The notes under the pieces were generated by a model, which ran no database searches, was not told the origin of the DNA, and saw only the letters and a program-made list of their open reading frames with translations. From positions 1-64,000 of the forward strand of contig NZ_LMDM01000007.1 in assembly GCF_001425825.1 (NCBI RefSeq): a stretch of DNA of 64,000 nt, read 5' to 3'. The translations under genes and the position numbers were made by a program. This document shows positions 8,334-16,593 of the stretch, one piece after another. This DNA comes from Rhizobacter sp. Root1238 (lineage in GTDB: Bacteria; Pseudomonadota; Gammaproteobacteria; Burkholderiales; Burkholderiaceae_C). Each line of letters begins with the position of its first letter. Position 1 is the stretch's first letter.

Positions 8334-8898
8334 ATTCGTTCACCATGCGAGGACTGCTGCATCGTGATTCATTGTCAATGACGTTGAACGACTGCTTCGA
8401 CGCGTCACGATCCGCATCCTGAATGTCGGAGTTGGGTCGATAGTGCCAGTTCGCGCGGGCGCACAGCGGACGTTCAACCGACCCCGATCCGCTGGCGGCA
8501 GTGCGCGTTGACGAGCGTCAGTGAGTGCCGCGTCGCTTGGCCGATCGGTTGGCTACCTCCGTAGCGCTGCTGCGCCCGCATTGAAGCAGCAAGCGGCCGG
8601 TCGCTAGCTCGAAGCGACCGACGGCAAACGCTGCACAGCCGACACTCGCAGCAATGCCGATAGACAGGACGGAGCAGGCATGGGGCCACGCTTTCAAGCG
8701 GGCACCGATGACTCAAAATCACTGCGAGGAAGCCTCTGAACGAGAGAATTATTTCTCGCAGAGACGTGTGGCAGTGCGCCGAAATTACGCCAAACCATCC
8801 GCAAGCAAGCATCTGTGCGGTCTTCCGACTCCGACCCGAGGCACCAGAACCCCTTTCTGGTCTGCGCCACAGTGCGCCACTATCTCCGATGACCTTCC
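8334..8898. other. non-coding stretch inside the array with degenerate repeats
   Basis: No open frame here has plausible coding character; frames on both strands are rich in Cys, Arg and Ser and lack family motifs. The stretch holds a degenerate repeat copy at 8457-8500 and a separate perfect 8-bp stem (CGGTCGCT/AGCGACCG, loop 7) at 8598-8620. It probably represents decayed cassettes. Confidence 0.45.
8457..8500 (+). repeat. hairpin repeat copy 8 (degenerate)
   Basis: The segment reads GGGCGCACAGCGGACGTTC, then GATCCGCTGGCGG. The arms AGCGGA/TCCGCT pair perfectly, but the loop is longer than in the other copies and the sequence match to the family is weak. Confidence 0.35.
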
Positions 8899-9285
8899 AT
8901 GAGCCGTGGCCCAGGGCGATCGTGCGCGAGATCATCGTTGTGGGCTGCACTTTCATCGCTGCCGCTCTTCATCGCCCGTCTGCTCACCCCGCCCGAGGCT
9001 GCCGGCGCTTCAATGGCGTTTGGCTGAAGACGAGTTGTTCAGCGTCGACTTGTTGAGTGTGCACATGGGGGCACCGCCGAGGTGAAGCTGGAGAACAAGG
9101 ACATCGGCTTCGTCCGCGAGGGCCAACGAGACTGGCTGAAATTCCAGAAGTCGCATTGCGCATTCGAGGCGACGTATGAAGGCGCGGGCGGCTCTTTTGT
9201 TTCAGCCAAACTGGGTGACTGCATGGCCGAAACCACTGCGGAGAGAACGAAGTACCTTGAGGATTTGTTGTCCTACTTCAAGTGA
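8899..9285 (+). pseudogene. possible LprI/DUF1311-like gene interrupted by a stop codon
   Basis: From ATG 8899 the frame encodes a basic N-terminus and a hydrophobic stretch (LWAALSSLPLFIARLL) like an export signal, then meets an in-frame TGA at 9025. The same frame continues to 9285. The distal part, readable from a GTG at 9082 (67 residues), resembles the end of DUF1311/LprI lysozyme-inhibitor-like domains: REGQRDWLKFQKSHCAFEA, a Gly-Gly-Ser turn, then GDCMAETTAERTKYLEDLL, with the two paired Cys. Either the 67-residue part is an independent short gene or the gene was inactivated by nonsense mutation. Confidence 0.45.
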
Positions 9286-9391
9286 GTTCCCGTCGGCCGC
9301 GGTCCGAGTTTCTCGAACAGCTGGCGACAAGTTCCATCGCCTCGCAATCTCAGGGGAGCATGTGCTTCCGAATCAGAAGGTTCTTCTCTTC

Positions 9392-9769
9392 ATGGAGGTC
9401 GCGAGTCGCAGTTGCTTCGACGATCTCGACGAACTCGTGCAGAAGCTTTCAGCCCACGGCGTCGAAGAAGAAGACGCGGAATGCCTGATTGCGTTTGTGC
9501 CGATGGCGTTCGCGAAAATTCTGCTGTCGCCGCTCGGAGTCAAGTTCCAAGATACGTTTCTGATCAGGGATCTTGACGGCGGCAAAGCCTCACGAGGCGT
9601 CCTGGCGAATGAAGCGATCTACACGGCCGCTCTCGAGCTTGCGAGTGTGATGGCATCGGGGGATGCCAATTCGAGAACGCGGTTTGAGCAGATGGCAGCG
9701 ATCAGCGCGGATACCAGGTTGCGCGGCAATTGGCAGCCGACGACGGCGACCCGCATGGCGTTGTTTTGA
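9392..9769 (+). CDS. hypothetical protein
   Basis: This 125-residue soluble protein starts at ATG 9392; the frame is open further upstream to about 9176, so the true start is uncertain. It is rich in acidic residues and helices (LDELVQKLSAHGVEEEDAE). The segment DTFLIRDLDGGKASRGVLAN looks like a folded domain but matches no family that I know. It follows the LprI-like fragment and is followed by transposase debris, so it may be the tail of a cassette. Confidence 0.45.
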   Translation: MEVASRSCFDDLDELVQKLSAHGVEEEDAECLIAFVPMAFAKILLSPLGVKFQDTFLIRDLDGGKASRGVLANEAIYTAALELASVMASGDANSRTRFEQMAAISADTRLRGNWQPTTATRMALF

Positions 9770-9870
9770 CGGAGACTGTGTTGCCCCGCGTTCCACTCTC
9801 GCACCTGCAGGCCCCAGGTCGGGTACTCTGGCATCGATTCTGGCGCCGCGTTTTGGGTTCGTGACAAACC

Positions 9871-10032
9871 GAGACCTTCAAGGACGACGAGCCCGGCTTC
9901 GTGCTCATCGACATCAAGTACCTGCCGCAGATGCCCGATGGGCACCAGCGGCGCTACCTGTTCGTGGCCATCGATCGCGCCACGCGCTGGGTGCATGTGG
10001 GCACCGCACTTGTTCCGCAAACGCGTTCATGA
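9871..10032 (+). pseudogene. IS481-type transposase fragment
   Basis: About 53 codons encode the start of an integrase core: EPGFVLIDIKYLPQMPDG followed by RRYLFVAIDRATRWVHV, with the first catalytic Asp in LIDIKYL. The remainder of the transposase is missing on both sides. It marks the left border of foreign DNA that interrupts the cassette-like array. Confidence 0.65.
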
Positions 10033-10114
10033 TCTCCCGGGGCTGGACAGAGCGTCCCGAAAGGGGTCGGGGGCGAGTGATTTTTGATCAATTCGGCGTC
10101 AACTTGCTTGCGCC

Positions 10115-10597
10115 TCAATGAACTCGCAGCACTTCAAACTGCTGTCGGATTGGAGCGACCTGTATCGACACCTCATCACCCTCGCATTTACCCAGTATGG
10201 CCCTGCCCAAAGGCGCTTCGCTGCTGATGACCTGAACGAGCTGACCGCCGCTGACCAACTTCATGCTGCCCCCATCCGGGCCGAGAAAGAGCTGTTGCTG
10301 CTTGTCGTCGGAATCGACGAGGCAGACCAGCGCGCCGAGCTGTATACCTTTGCTGGCGTCGTAGGGGCGCGGGCGGAATTGGCGCCAATTGGTCATCGCC
10401 TGACGGATGGCCGCGGCGCGGCGAGCTTGGCCGGTGGCCAGGTAGGCGGCTTCGAGTCCCAATGTGTCGTATTTGTTTTCGGCGATGTTTTCTTCGTGAG
10501 TCGCCGTTTCATGGGCCGCGCGCATTGCCTGTTCGGCTTGCAGCAGGTCTTCGGCGAGCTGTTTCAGCACCTGCTGCTGCAGCAAGAATTTATCCAT
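10115..10597 (-). CDS. GreA/GreB-family C-terminal domain protein
   Basis: This 160-residue protein has an N-terminal helical coiled-coil region (about 1-75, LLQQQVLKQLAEDLLQAEQAMRAAHE) and a C-terminal FKBP-like Gre domain (about 80-155: IQLGALVCLVDSDD, LFLGPDGGSMKL, then SSEAPLGRAILGKCEGDEV). GreA and GreB rescue backtracked RNA polymerase by inserting their coiled coil into the secondary channel. The SPLG-like APLGRAILGK motif is the Gre hallmark. The N-terminal part lacks the usual GreA acidic tip sequence, so it is probably a Gre-like anti-pausing or RNA-polymerase-binding homologue. It lies on the opposite strand to the array, between transposase fragments. Confidence 0.75.
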   Translation of the reverse strand: MDKFLLQQQVLKQLAEDLLQAEQAMRAAHETATHEENIAENKYDTLGLEAAYLATGQARRAAAIRQAMTNWRQFRPRPYDASKGIQLGALVCLVDSDDKQQQLFLGPDGGSMKLVSGGQLVQVISSEAPLGRAILGKCEGDEVSIQVAPIRQQFEVLRVH

Positions 10598-10629
10598 GAG
10601 GAAAGGTCGGCATCTGGAACAAGCGGGGG

Positions 10630-10932
10630 TCAGGTTTTGATTATGAAGGGCTCCACCAGCCGTGGATTGCGTGTCGCTTGACCGATCGTTCGGCTAAGTA
10701 TGCTTGGGCCACCCGGCGATTTGCTCCGGTGACCAAGCATCCGAAGCCTGTCCGCCACGATGCCAGCCAGAGCGCGGTTCTTGATCAACTTGCAGAGCTG
10801 CGGTCGAAGAGCGCGCTCCCAGGCGGCTTGGCCTGCCAAGGTCGCCCGATAGTCATCCAGGCCGCCGTTGCGTCCGATCTCCCGGCTGACGGTCGACGAT
10901 GCTCTCCCAAGGCGGGCGGCGATTGAACGCAT
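10630..10932 (-). pseudogene. IS30-family transposase N-terminal fragment
   Basis: The frame carries the IS30 helix-turn-helix (MRSIAARLGRASSTVSREI, then GLDDYRATLAGQAAWERA) but no DDE core. The last 30 residues are unrelated. It is a different IS30 lineage from the intact element at 2119-3233. No inverted repeats are visible around it. Confidence 0.65.
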
Positions 10933-11019
10933 CGACTGGCCGAGACGCCTGCGACGCCACGTCGATAAACGGGTGGCGGAAGCCGCTTTCGCTGTCTAGT
11001 CCTCTGGCCGACTGCGGCG

Positions 11020-11748
11020 CTAGACCAACACGCCGCCACCATCCACCACCACGACTTGGCCCGTGGAGTAGCGGTTGCTCATCAGATAAAGGTAGGTTTC
11101 CGCGATGTCCTGCGCCTCGCCCACGCGACCCACCGGCAGGGTCGCACCGACGTCCGCGTACATGGCCTCGCGCTGGGCTTCGGGAATGTTGGCCCACAAC
11201 GGCGTGCGCACGAAGCCCGGACTCACGAGGTTGACTCGGATGGGCGCCAGCTCCACCGCAAGTGCGCGCGTGAAGGCTTCCATCGCACCACAGATGCTGG
11301 CACCCACCGTCCAGCCTTTCTGCGGTCGCTGACTGGCCACGCCGCCGGTCAGCACCACCGAGCCCCCGGGGCGCAGGTGTGGCGCCGCGTGCTTCACGGC
11401 GGCCATCGCGCCGAAGAGGCGCAGGTCGAAGGCCTTGCGCACCGCGTCGAAGTCGGTTTCGGCGAGCCGGCCGATCTGCAGCGATTCCCCCGCGCTGTAG
11501 ACGAGGTGGTCGAACGGGCCGAGCCGCTCGAACAGCCCGCGCACCGCGGACTGGTCGCTCAGGTCGACCACATGGCCCTCGGCGCGCTCGCCGAGCATGG
11601 CAAGCACTTCGGTCACGCGTTGGCTGCGCGAAGAAACGACGACCACCGAAGCACCGGCGGCCAGCGCCGTCTGTGCCGTGGCCAGGCCGATGCCCGAGGT
11701 GCCCCCAAGCAGGACGACGCGTTGATTCTGGAGATTCGTGAGAGTCAT
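11020..11748 (-). CDS. SDR-family oxidoreductase, atypical active site
   Basis: This 242-residue classical-length SDR should bind NAD(P). GGTSGIGLATAQ is the dinucleotide-binding glycine motif, VDLSDQSAV follows at the usual distance, and LVYSAGES corresponds to the NAG motif. The catalytic YxxxK is missing: the aligned segment reads VGASICGAMEA, without a Tyr-Lys pair, before FTRALAVELAPIRVN. A subgroup of SDRs shares this loss, so it may reduce by another mechanism or act as a binding protein. It is divergent from the LysR gene at 11856, its likely regulator, across 107 bp. Confidence 0.85.
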   Translation of the reverse strand: MTLTNLQNQRVVLLGGTSGIGLATAQTALAAGASVVVVSSRSQRVTEVLAMLGERAEGHVVDLSDQSAVRGLFERLGPFDHLVYSAGESLQIGRLAETDFDAVRKAFDLRLFGAMAAVKHAAPHLRPGGSVVLTGGVASQRPQKGWTVGASICGAMEAFTRALAVELAPIRVNLVSPGFVRTPLWANIPEAQREAMYADVGATLPVGRVGEAQDIAETYLYLMSNRYSTGQVVVVDGGGVLV

Positions 11749-11808
11749 GGAGAGCCCCGTACAAGGTGTGAGTCGAACAAGGCCACGACTATCATCCCTG
11801 AATGCCGC

Positions 11809-11819
11809 TTGATAAACAG
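11809..11819. promoter_or_regulatory. candidate LysR-type operator motif
   Basis: TTGATAAACAG lies in the divergent SDR/LysR spacer. The identical 11-mer occurs at 31877-31887 in the spacer between the second LysR gene and its divergent partner. Placement between divergent genes is typical of LysR autoregulatory sites. Confidence 0.4.
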
Positions 11820-11855
11820 GTCCGCCCTTCGATCACTCCTTAACAGGGCTTATGA

Positions 11856-12752
11856 ATGGATCGCTTCACCAGCATGACGATGTTCGCGCGAGTGGTCGAG
11901 TGCGGCAGCTTCGCGGCCGCAGCCCAAGGCAGCGGCATGACGCCCACCATGGTGGGCAATCACGTGCGCGAACTCGAACGGCACCTCAATGGCCGGCTAC
12001 TAAACCGCACCACGCGACGCCAGAGCCTGACCGAGCTTGGCAGGCGCTATCACGCGCAGTGCGTCGAGATCATCGCGCGGGTCGAAGCGGCCGAACTTGA
12101 CGCACGCGAGATGCAGACCCGCCCGCGTGGGCGGCTCCGCGTGAGCTGCCCTGTCATCTACGGCACGCGCGCGCTGGTGCCGGTGCTTGCGAGCTATCTC
12201 GATCGCTACCCCGAGGTGCAGGTCGAGCTGTCGCTCAGCGACCGTTTCGTCGACCTTGCGGAAGAGGGTTTCGACGCCGCGATCCGCGTCGGCGAGCTGC
12301 CCGACTCGGGCCTGGTCGCACGGCCGCTGCGGCCTTCTCAGCGCATTGCCTGCGCCTCGCCGGCCTATCTCGCGCGGCACGGAACGCCGCAGGTGCCAGC
12401 CGATCTCGCCCAGCACAACTGCTTGGCTCTCCTCTTCGCGACCGGGCCCGAGCGCGATTGGCGCTTTCCGAGGCCCGACGGTAGCGGGGTGGAGCACATC
12501 ACCGTGCGCGGCCGGTTCGACGTGAGCGGTGGCATGGCGCTGCGCGAGGCCGCGCTCGCAGGCTTGGGTGTGATCCTGCAGCCCGAACTGATGCTCAAGG
12601 ACGACATCGAAACCGGTCGGCTCGTGCGTCTGTTTTCCGACTGGCCGCCACCCACCTGGCCGGTGCACGTCATGCATCTGCCCGACGTCCGCATGCCGCC
12701 GAAGCTGGGGAGCTTCATCGCCTTCCTGCAGGAGACGCTGGGGCGCCGGTAG
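11856..12752 (+). CDS. LysR-family transcriptional regulator
   Basis: The product is 298 residues, normal for LysR. The winged helix-turn-helix occupies residues 1-60 (MDRFTSMTMFARVVECGSFA, GMTPTMVGNHVRELERHL, NRTTRRQSLTELG), followed by the linker helix and a periplasmic-binding-like effector domain from about 90 to 292 (RLRVSCPVIYGTRALVPVL). The NRTTR and SLTE features are those of the GcvA/AaeR-like branch. It probably controls the divergent SDR gene. The effector is unknown. It and the SDR are more GC-rich than the array genes around them, suggesting a separate origin. Confidence 0.9.
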   Translation: MDRFTSMTMFARVVECGSFAAAAQGSGMTPTMVGNHVRELERHLNGRLLNRTTRRQSLTELGRRYHAQCVEIIARVEAAELDAREMQTRPRGRLRVSCPVIYGTRALVPVLASYLDRYPEVQVELSLSDRFVDLAEEGFDAAIRVGELPDSGLVARPLRPSQRIACASPAYLARHGTPQVPADLAQHNCLALLFATGPERDWRFPRPDGSGVEHITVRGRFDVSGGMALREAALAGLGVILQPELMLKDDIETGRLVRLFSDWPPPTWPVHVMHLPDVRMPPKLGSFIAFLQETLGRR

Positions 12753-13098
12753 CTCAAATCTTCGCGAAGCGTCCGTCGAACGCCAGGATCGGCAACCCGC
12801 TGCTTCGCCAAGCTGCTTCATGGCCTGTCAGTCCGGCGCGAAAGAGACGGCCAGCCGAGAGTCATGCTTGATCTGAAAATGTGAGGCCTCGACTTGGCGG
12901 TGAATGACCGCAAAGCACCCTGTCGCCTATGACCGGTTCTGGCCGCCCTCTGCTTTAGCGAAGATCGTCCAAGCAGCCGTTGGCGACCGGCAGCAAGTGG
13001 CCGACTGTGCCCTTCGTTCGTGGCCTGCAAGCGGTCGCCCAGCGAGTCGGCATGGCCTCCGACCGACTGCTCGCGGGCGAGGCGGCGAACATGCACTG
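12753..13098. other. non-coding stretch with a long imperfect inverted repeat
   Basis: No credible gene lies between the LysR stop and the array gene at 13162. The notable content is an inverted repeat whose arms are 12987-13009 and 13094-13113, about 19 pairs with one mismatch and a 3-nt bulge. The right arm runs into hairpin repeat copy 9. Confidence 0.5.
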
Positions 13099-13137
13099 TC
13101 GGCCACTTGCCGGCACTCGCGAAGGGCTGCTTCTCGG
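13099..13137 (+). repeat. hairpin repeat copy 9
   Basis: The sequence runs from TCGGCCACTTGCCGGC to GGCTGCTTCTCGG. The sequence match to the family is clear, though the stem is weaker than in copies 1 and 7. It ends 24 bp before the ATG at 13162. Confidence 0.6.
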
Positions 13138-13161
13138 CAGCACGATGGTAGGCTCCATAGC

Positions 13162-13506
13162 ATGCAGACGATCAAGGTCCTCCCGGTTGGGGCGCCATGG
13201 CCAGGCATCGGCTATGTCGAATCGGCCCTCCTCGCCATCTCTGAGGTGGATCTGCAGGAGCGCATTTCTACAAAGCTAGCCCGGGGCACGGAAGACGGGT
13301 TGGGGAGCTGGGCTGCCGTAGGCTTGCGGCTTCCGTCCGGCGGGATTGTCGAGCTCGTCAACTATCACGAGAGGCCTGGGCAGAATGCTTTCATCGTTCG
13401 CACGGTCGCTACCGCAGCCCCAGAACTTGTGCTCGACGAACTGCTCTCGTGTCTTGGTCTCACACAACCGTCTGTCATTTGGCGTTGGGGCGATTCCACT
13501 GCCTAA
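13162..13506 (+). CDS. hypothetical protein
   Basis: This 114-residue soluble protein starts at ATG 13162. The sequence alternates short strands and helices (VLPVGAPWPGIGYVESALLA, then SGGIVELVNYHERPGQNAFIV), with a Trp-rich end (VIWRWGDS). I recognise no family. Its size and setting in a mobile array would suit an immunity-type or accessory protein, but nothing in the sequence proves this. It follows repeat copy 9 by 24 bp. Confidence 0.55.
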   Translation: MQTIKVLPVGAPWPGIGYVESALLAISEVDLQERISTKLARGTEDGLGSWAAVGLRLPSGGIVELVNYHERPGQNAFIVRTVATAAPELVLDELLSCLGLTQPSVIWRWGDSTA

Positions 13507-13609
13507 GCCTGGCTATCGCTGGTCGAAAGTTCGAGTTGCGCCGAAGCCGTGCCTCGGTTCCACGATGCGTCGGCCGGTACTTCGCGGTCCATGCGAACAG
13601 AGGCCGCAG

Positions 13610-13648
13610 TCTGCCAAGAGCGGCCGCAGGCAAGCGACCGCTATGCGA
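13610..13648 (+). repeat. hairpin repeat copy 10 (degenerate)
   Basis: The segment CTGCCAAGAGCGGCCGCAGG followed by AAGCGACCGCTATGCG retains the GACCGCT right arm and a G/C-rich left arm. It lies 22 bp before the GTG at 13671. Confidence 0.4.
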
Positions 13649-13670
13649 ATGTTTCTAGAGGGACTCCGCT

Positions 13671-14177
13671 GTGGAAGTTGGAATTCACGCCAACATGGTT
13701 GGCCAAGACACCCAGAAGATCGGAAGTGCCCTGCACGCCCCGTTCAAGGAGCTTGCCAATAGGCTGAGCGGCGACTACGGAGGTGTCATGGAGCACCTGT
13801 GGATCGACCTGGAACTGTTGCGCAGCCATGCCAAGGAGGACGGCAGCGCGAAGCATCCGTTCAGATTCCAGAAGCGCGTTTCCGGCCGAGGGCCTTTCGG
13901 CCTTCCTGATCAGCCAGATTCGTTCAACGTCGGTCACTTCAGCGTGCGACCAGATTTTGATCGCTTGCTATTGCTTCCTATGGACGAGGTCATCCCATAT
14001 GTTCTGTCGTTGATTTATCGAGCGTCGGGCGTCTTGATTGAAAAGAAGAAGAAGCTCGGCGCATTCGATGCTGAGTTGTTCTTGACCCGATTTAAGGCCG
14101 AGTCTCACACGCTCGGATTCGAGTTCGAGAGCTTGTTTCCAACCAACGAACTCGGTAGGAAACTCAAGGGGAAGTAG
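13671..14177 (+). CDS. hypothetical protein
   Basis: This 168-residue soluble protein starts at GTG 13671 after a GAGGGA ribosome-binding site; an ATG at 13695 is an alternative. It is rich in charged residues, with a helical N-terminus (GSALHAPFKELANRLSGDYG), a central RPDFDRLLLLPMDEVIPYVLS and a Lys-rich C-terminal part (IEKKKKLGAFDAELFLTRF). No family recognised. It is one of the larger unknowns of the array. Confidence 0.55.
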   Translation: MEVGIHANMVGQDTQKIGSALHAPFKELANRLSGDYGGVMEHLWIDLELLRSHAKEDGSAKHPFRFQKRVSGRGPFGLPDQPDSFNVGHFSVRPDFDRLLLLPMDEVIPYVLSLIYRASGVLIEKKKKLGAFDAELFLTRFKAESHTLGFEFESLFPTNELGRKLKGK

Positions 14178-14251
14178 CGCGTCGAAAGACTGGTTCCGGG
14201 CGCCCGAATCGGCCTCTGCGATTTCCGCTATGGGTCGTCGGAAGCCCGTGA

Positions 14252-14290
14252 TCGGCCACTTGCAGTCAATCGCGAACGACGCCTTTCGCG
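14252..14290 (+). repeat. hairpin repeat copy 11
   Basis: The left arm is TCGGCCACTTGCAGTC and the right arm GACGCCTTTCGCG, with AATCGCGAAC between them. It lies between the stop at 14177 and the ATG at 14388. Confidence 0.65.
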
Positions 14291-14387
14291 TGCTTCACGA
14301 GGTTGCCGCGATGATCCGATTGAGATGGCTGAAGCTCGACGTGGATTGAAGAGCGCCGCGGAATGCGACTAAAGGCGAGAGGTATCG

Positions 14388-14654
14388 ATGTTGAGGATTG
14401 CTGTGCAGTGTTCAGGATTGTCAGAGGCGGAGGGGGCCGCCGCGGTGCCCGGCATCCTTGAGGAGTTCTCTCACCGGCCATGGCACACGGATGTGGAATG
14501 CAGTTGGGCTTCAGGCACGCTCACCCTTACTGCGTCAAACGACTTCGACTCAAACGGCCAGGCACTTCTTGACGAGTTCGGCGATGCGATCCTCGCGTGC
14601 ATTCATTGTTCCGGGCCGATACGAGTGGACGTTGTGTCCGTGGTTCTGAGCTGA
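14388..14654 (+). CDS. small hypothetical protein
   Basis: This 88-residue protein starts at ATG 14388, preceded by AAAGGCGAGAGG. The sequence has alternating strands and one helix (AEGAAAVPGILEEFSHR; SGTLTLTASNDFDSNGQALL) and three Cys. No family recognised; it could be a small alpha/beta domain. It sits between repeat copies 11 and 12 of the array. Confidence 0.5.
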   Translation: MLRIAVQCSGLSEAEGAAAVPGILEEFSHRPWHTDVECSWASGTLTLTASNDFDSNGQALLDEFGDAILACIHCSGPIRVDVVSVVLS

Positions 14655-14757
14655 TCAAGGCTCCTCGCCATCATGCCGTGAGACCGGCGCCGGTACGCGG
14701 AGCATGGCCCCGTCCAACGGTCCGCCCTGTCGTACCCGGAACTGTCGCATGTCGGCC

Positions 14758-16431
14758 GAGGCTGTGTGAGAACTACGCAATAGCACCGCATCCATCGGCG
14801 ATGCGAGCCGTTGAACGATTGCGTCGCGATCCACAGTGTCGTGATGCCGCCTGAGGGCTTCACGCAGGCTACGGGACGCCCCCGAACGGGTATTTTGAGG
14901 CAACAAGGGGCTCACACCCCCATCGAACTGACCGCCTTCATCGTCTTGGCCATGCCCAGGATTCGCAACACGCGCTTCAGGTTGTAGGCGAGCACGTGCA
15001 GGCTCATCTCGGTGCCGACGTTGCGCAGCGGGCGGGTCAGGAAGTGCGCCGAACCCATCCAGTGCTTGAGCGTTCCGAAGACGTGTTCGACCGTGCACCG
15101 GCGCAGCGTCATCGCCTCGGGTTGCTGGTCCAGGCGCCGCTGCATGGCATCGAGAACCTCCTCGTGCTCCCACCGGGAGATCCGCCTGTAGTCGCTGGGC
15201 GGGCACTGCGCCTTCATCGGGCATTGCGGGCATGCGCTGCTCCAATAGCGCCGGATCTGCTGGCCACGCTCGTCTCGCGTAAAGCGGTAGATCGCGCGCT
15301 GGCCCGCCGGGCATTGATATTCGTCGTCCTTGGCGATGTAGATGAAGTCGCGCTTGTCGAAGCGGCCTTCGGCCTTCGCGTTCGAGGTCAGCGGCTTCGG
15401 CACGAACGGCACGATGCCCGCGTCATCGCACCCCTTGATCTGCTGCGCATTGAAGTAGCCTCGGTCGGCGTAGGCGCGTAGCTTCGGCTTGGCCATCGCT
15501 TCGCGCGCTGCGGCCGCCATCTTCGTGAGCTGCGCCCGATCGTTGCCGATGTTGGTGACCTCGTGCGCCACGATCAGATGGTGCTTAGTGCCGACAGCAC
15601 CTGCACGTTGTAGCCCACAACGCCCGTGCCTTTGGCCTGCGACATCATCGAACGCGAGTCCGGGTCGGTCAGCGAGAGTTGTGGCTCGGGTTGCCGCGCC
15701 AGGCGCTCCTGCCACCGATCCATGCGCCGCATCTGCTCGCGCAGCGTCTTCACCTTGTCCTTGAGCCTGTCGGTCTTGGCGACGAACTCGCCGGGCTGCG
15801 TCCGGTCTGCCGAGTCCAGCACGTCCAGGTAGCGCTGGATGCTCTCCTCGATCTGCTTCTTGCGTGCCTCGATCTTGGCCGGCGTGAAGTTGCGGTCACG
15901 GCTGTTGACCGCCTTGAACTTGCTGCCATCGATCGCCACGGCCGCTTGCGAGAACAGCTTCAGGTCGCGGCACAGTTCGACGAAGCGGCGGCACACGGCG
16001 CGGATGCCCGCCCCATTGTCGCGGCGGAAGTCGGCGATGGTCTTGAAGTCCGGCGCCAGGCGGCCGGTCAGCCACATCACTTCGACGTTGCGCTGGCATT
16101 CCCGCTCCAGACGTCGGCTGGACTGCACGCGATTCAGGTAGCCGTAGATGTAGATCCTGAGCAGCACCGCTGGATCGTACGACGGGCGGCCTGTCACCGC
16201 TGGTGTCATGCCCTCGAAGCCCATTGATGCCAGATCCAGTTCCTCGACGAACGCATCGACGACTCGGACCGCGTTGTCTTCGGCAATGAACTCGTCCAGC
16301 GACTCGGGCAGCAGCGTCACGTGGTGCCGATCCTGACCTTCAACGAACCTCGGCATATCGACTCTTTCTCGATATGCCTTCAAACTCTACGCGGGCTCTC
16401 CAGATCTCGGATCGGGTTTTCACACAGCCTC
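14758..16431. mobile_element. IS1182-like insertion sequence, transposase frameshifted
   Basis: The inverted repeats are GAGGCTGTGTGAGAAC at the left (from 14758) and GAGGCTGTGTGAAAAC read inward from the right end at 16431. GGCC flanks both sides (14754-14757 and 16432-16435) as an apparent 4-bp target duplication. One transposase gene of the expected length lies inside, broken by a single-base frameshift. The element is inserted within a hairpin repeat of the array. Confidence 0.8.
14912..16383 (-). pseudogene. IS1182/IS1182-like transposase, frameshifted
   Basis: The N-terminal part (16383 to about 15595) has the DUF772-type domain (RPSYDPAVLLRIYIYGYLNR) and the first catalytic Asp in AVAIDGSKFKAVN. 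It then runs out of frame after GTGVVGYNVQV. The C-terminal part continues in another frame with KHHLIVAHEVTN, LRAYADRGYFNAQQ (second Asp) and CTVEHVFGTLKHWMG (Glu). One missing base near 15600 accounts for the break (GTG-CTGTC where relatives need GTG-GCTGTC). Restoring it would give a protein of about 490 residues, so the inactivation looks recent. Confidence 0.85.
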
Positions 16432-16593
16432 GGCCACAAGCAGTCCTTCGCCGATGGCCGCTTTGAGGGACTCCGTCACTAACCAGTTGGTCGAGTGGTG
16501 GGCAGAGCGACACCTGCGCTGGTGAGATCGGACATTCGGTCGATTCGAACTACGATGCTGCGAGATGCCCCGTCGAGACTGAGAACACGTCCC

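Larger units (their letters stand above)
14751..16469 (+). repeat. hairpin repeat copy 12, split by an IS1182-like element
   Basis: The left stub TGTCGGCC ends at 14757 and the main part GGCCACAAGCAGTCC to GGCCGCTTTGAGGG runs from 16432 to 16469. Removing the element and one GGCC rebuilds a standard copy beginning TCGGCCACAAGC. The next array gene starts at 16594. Confidence 0.65.

Noticed and set aside
8474..8956. 160-codon minus-strand frame in the long array spacer
   Set aside because: Cys/Arg/Ser-rich with no family motif or ribosome-binding site, and it crosses a degenerate repeat and a hairpin.
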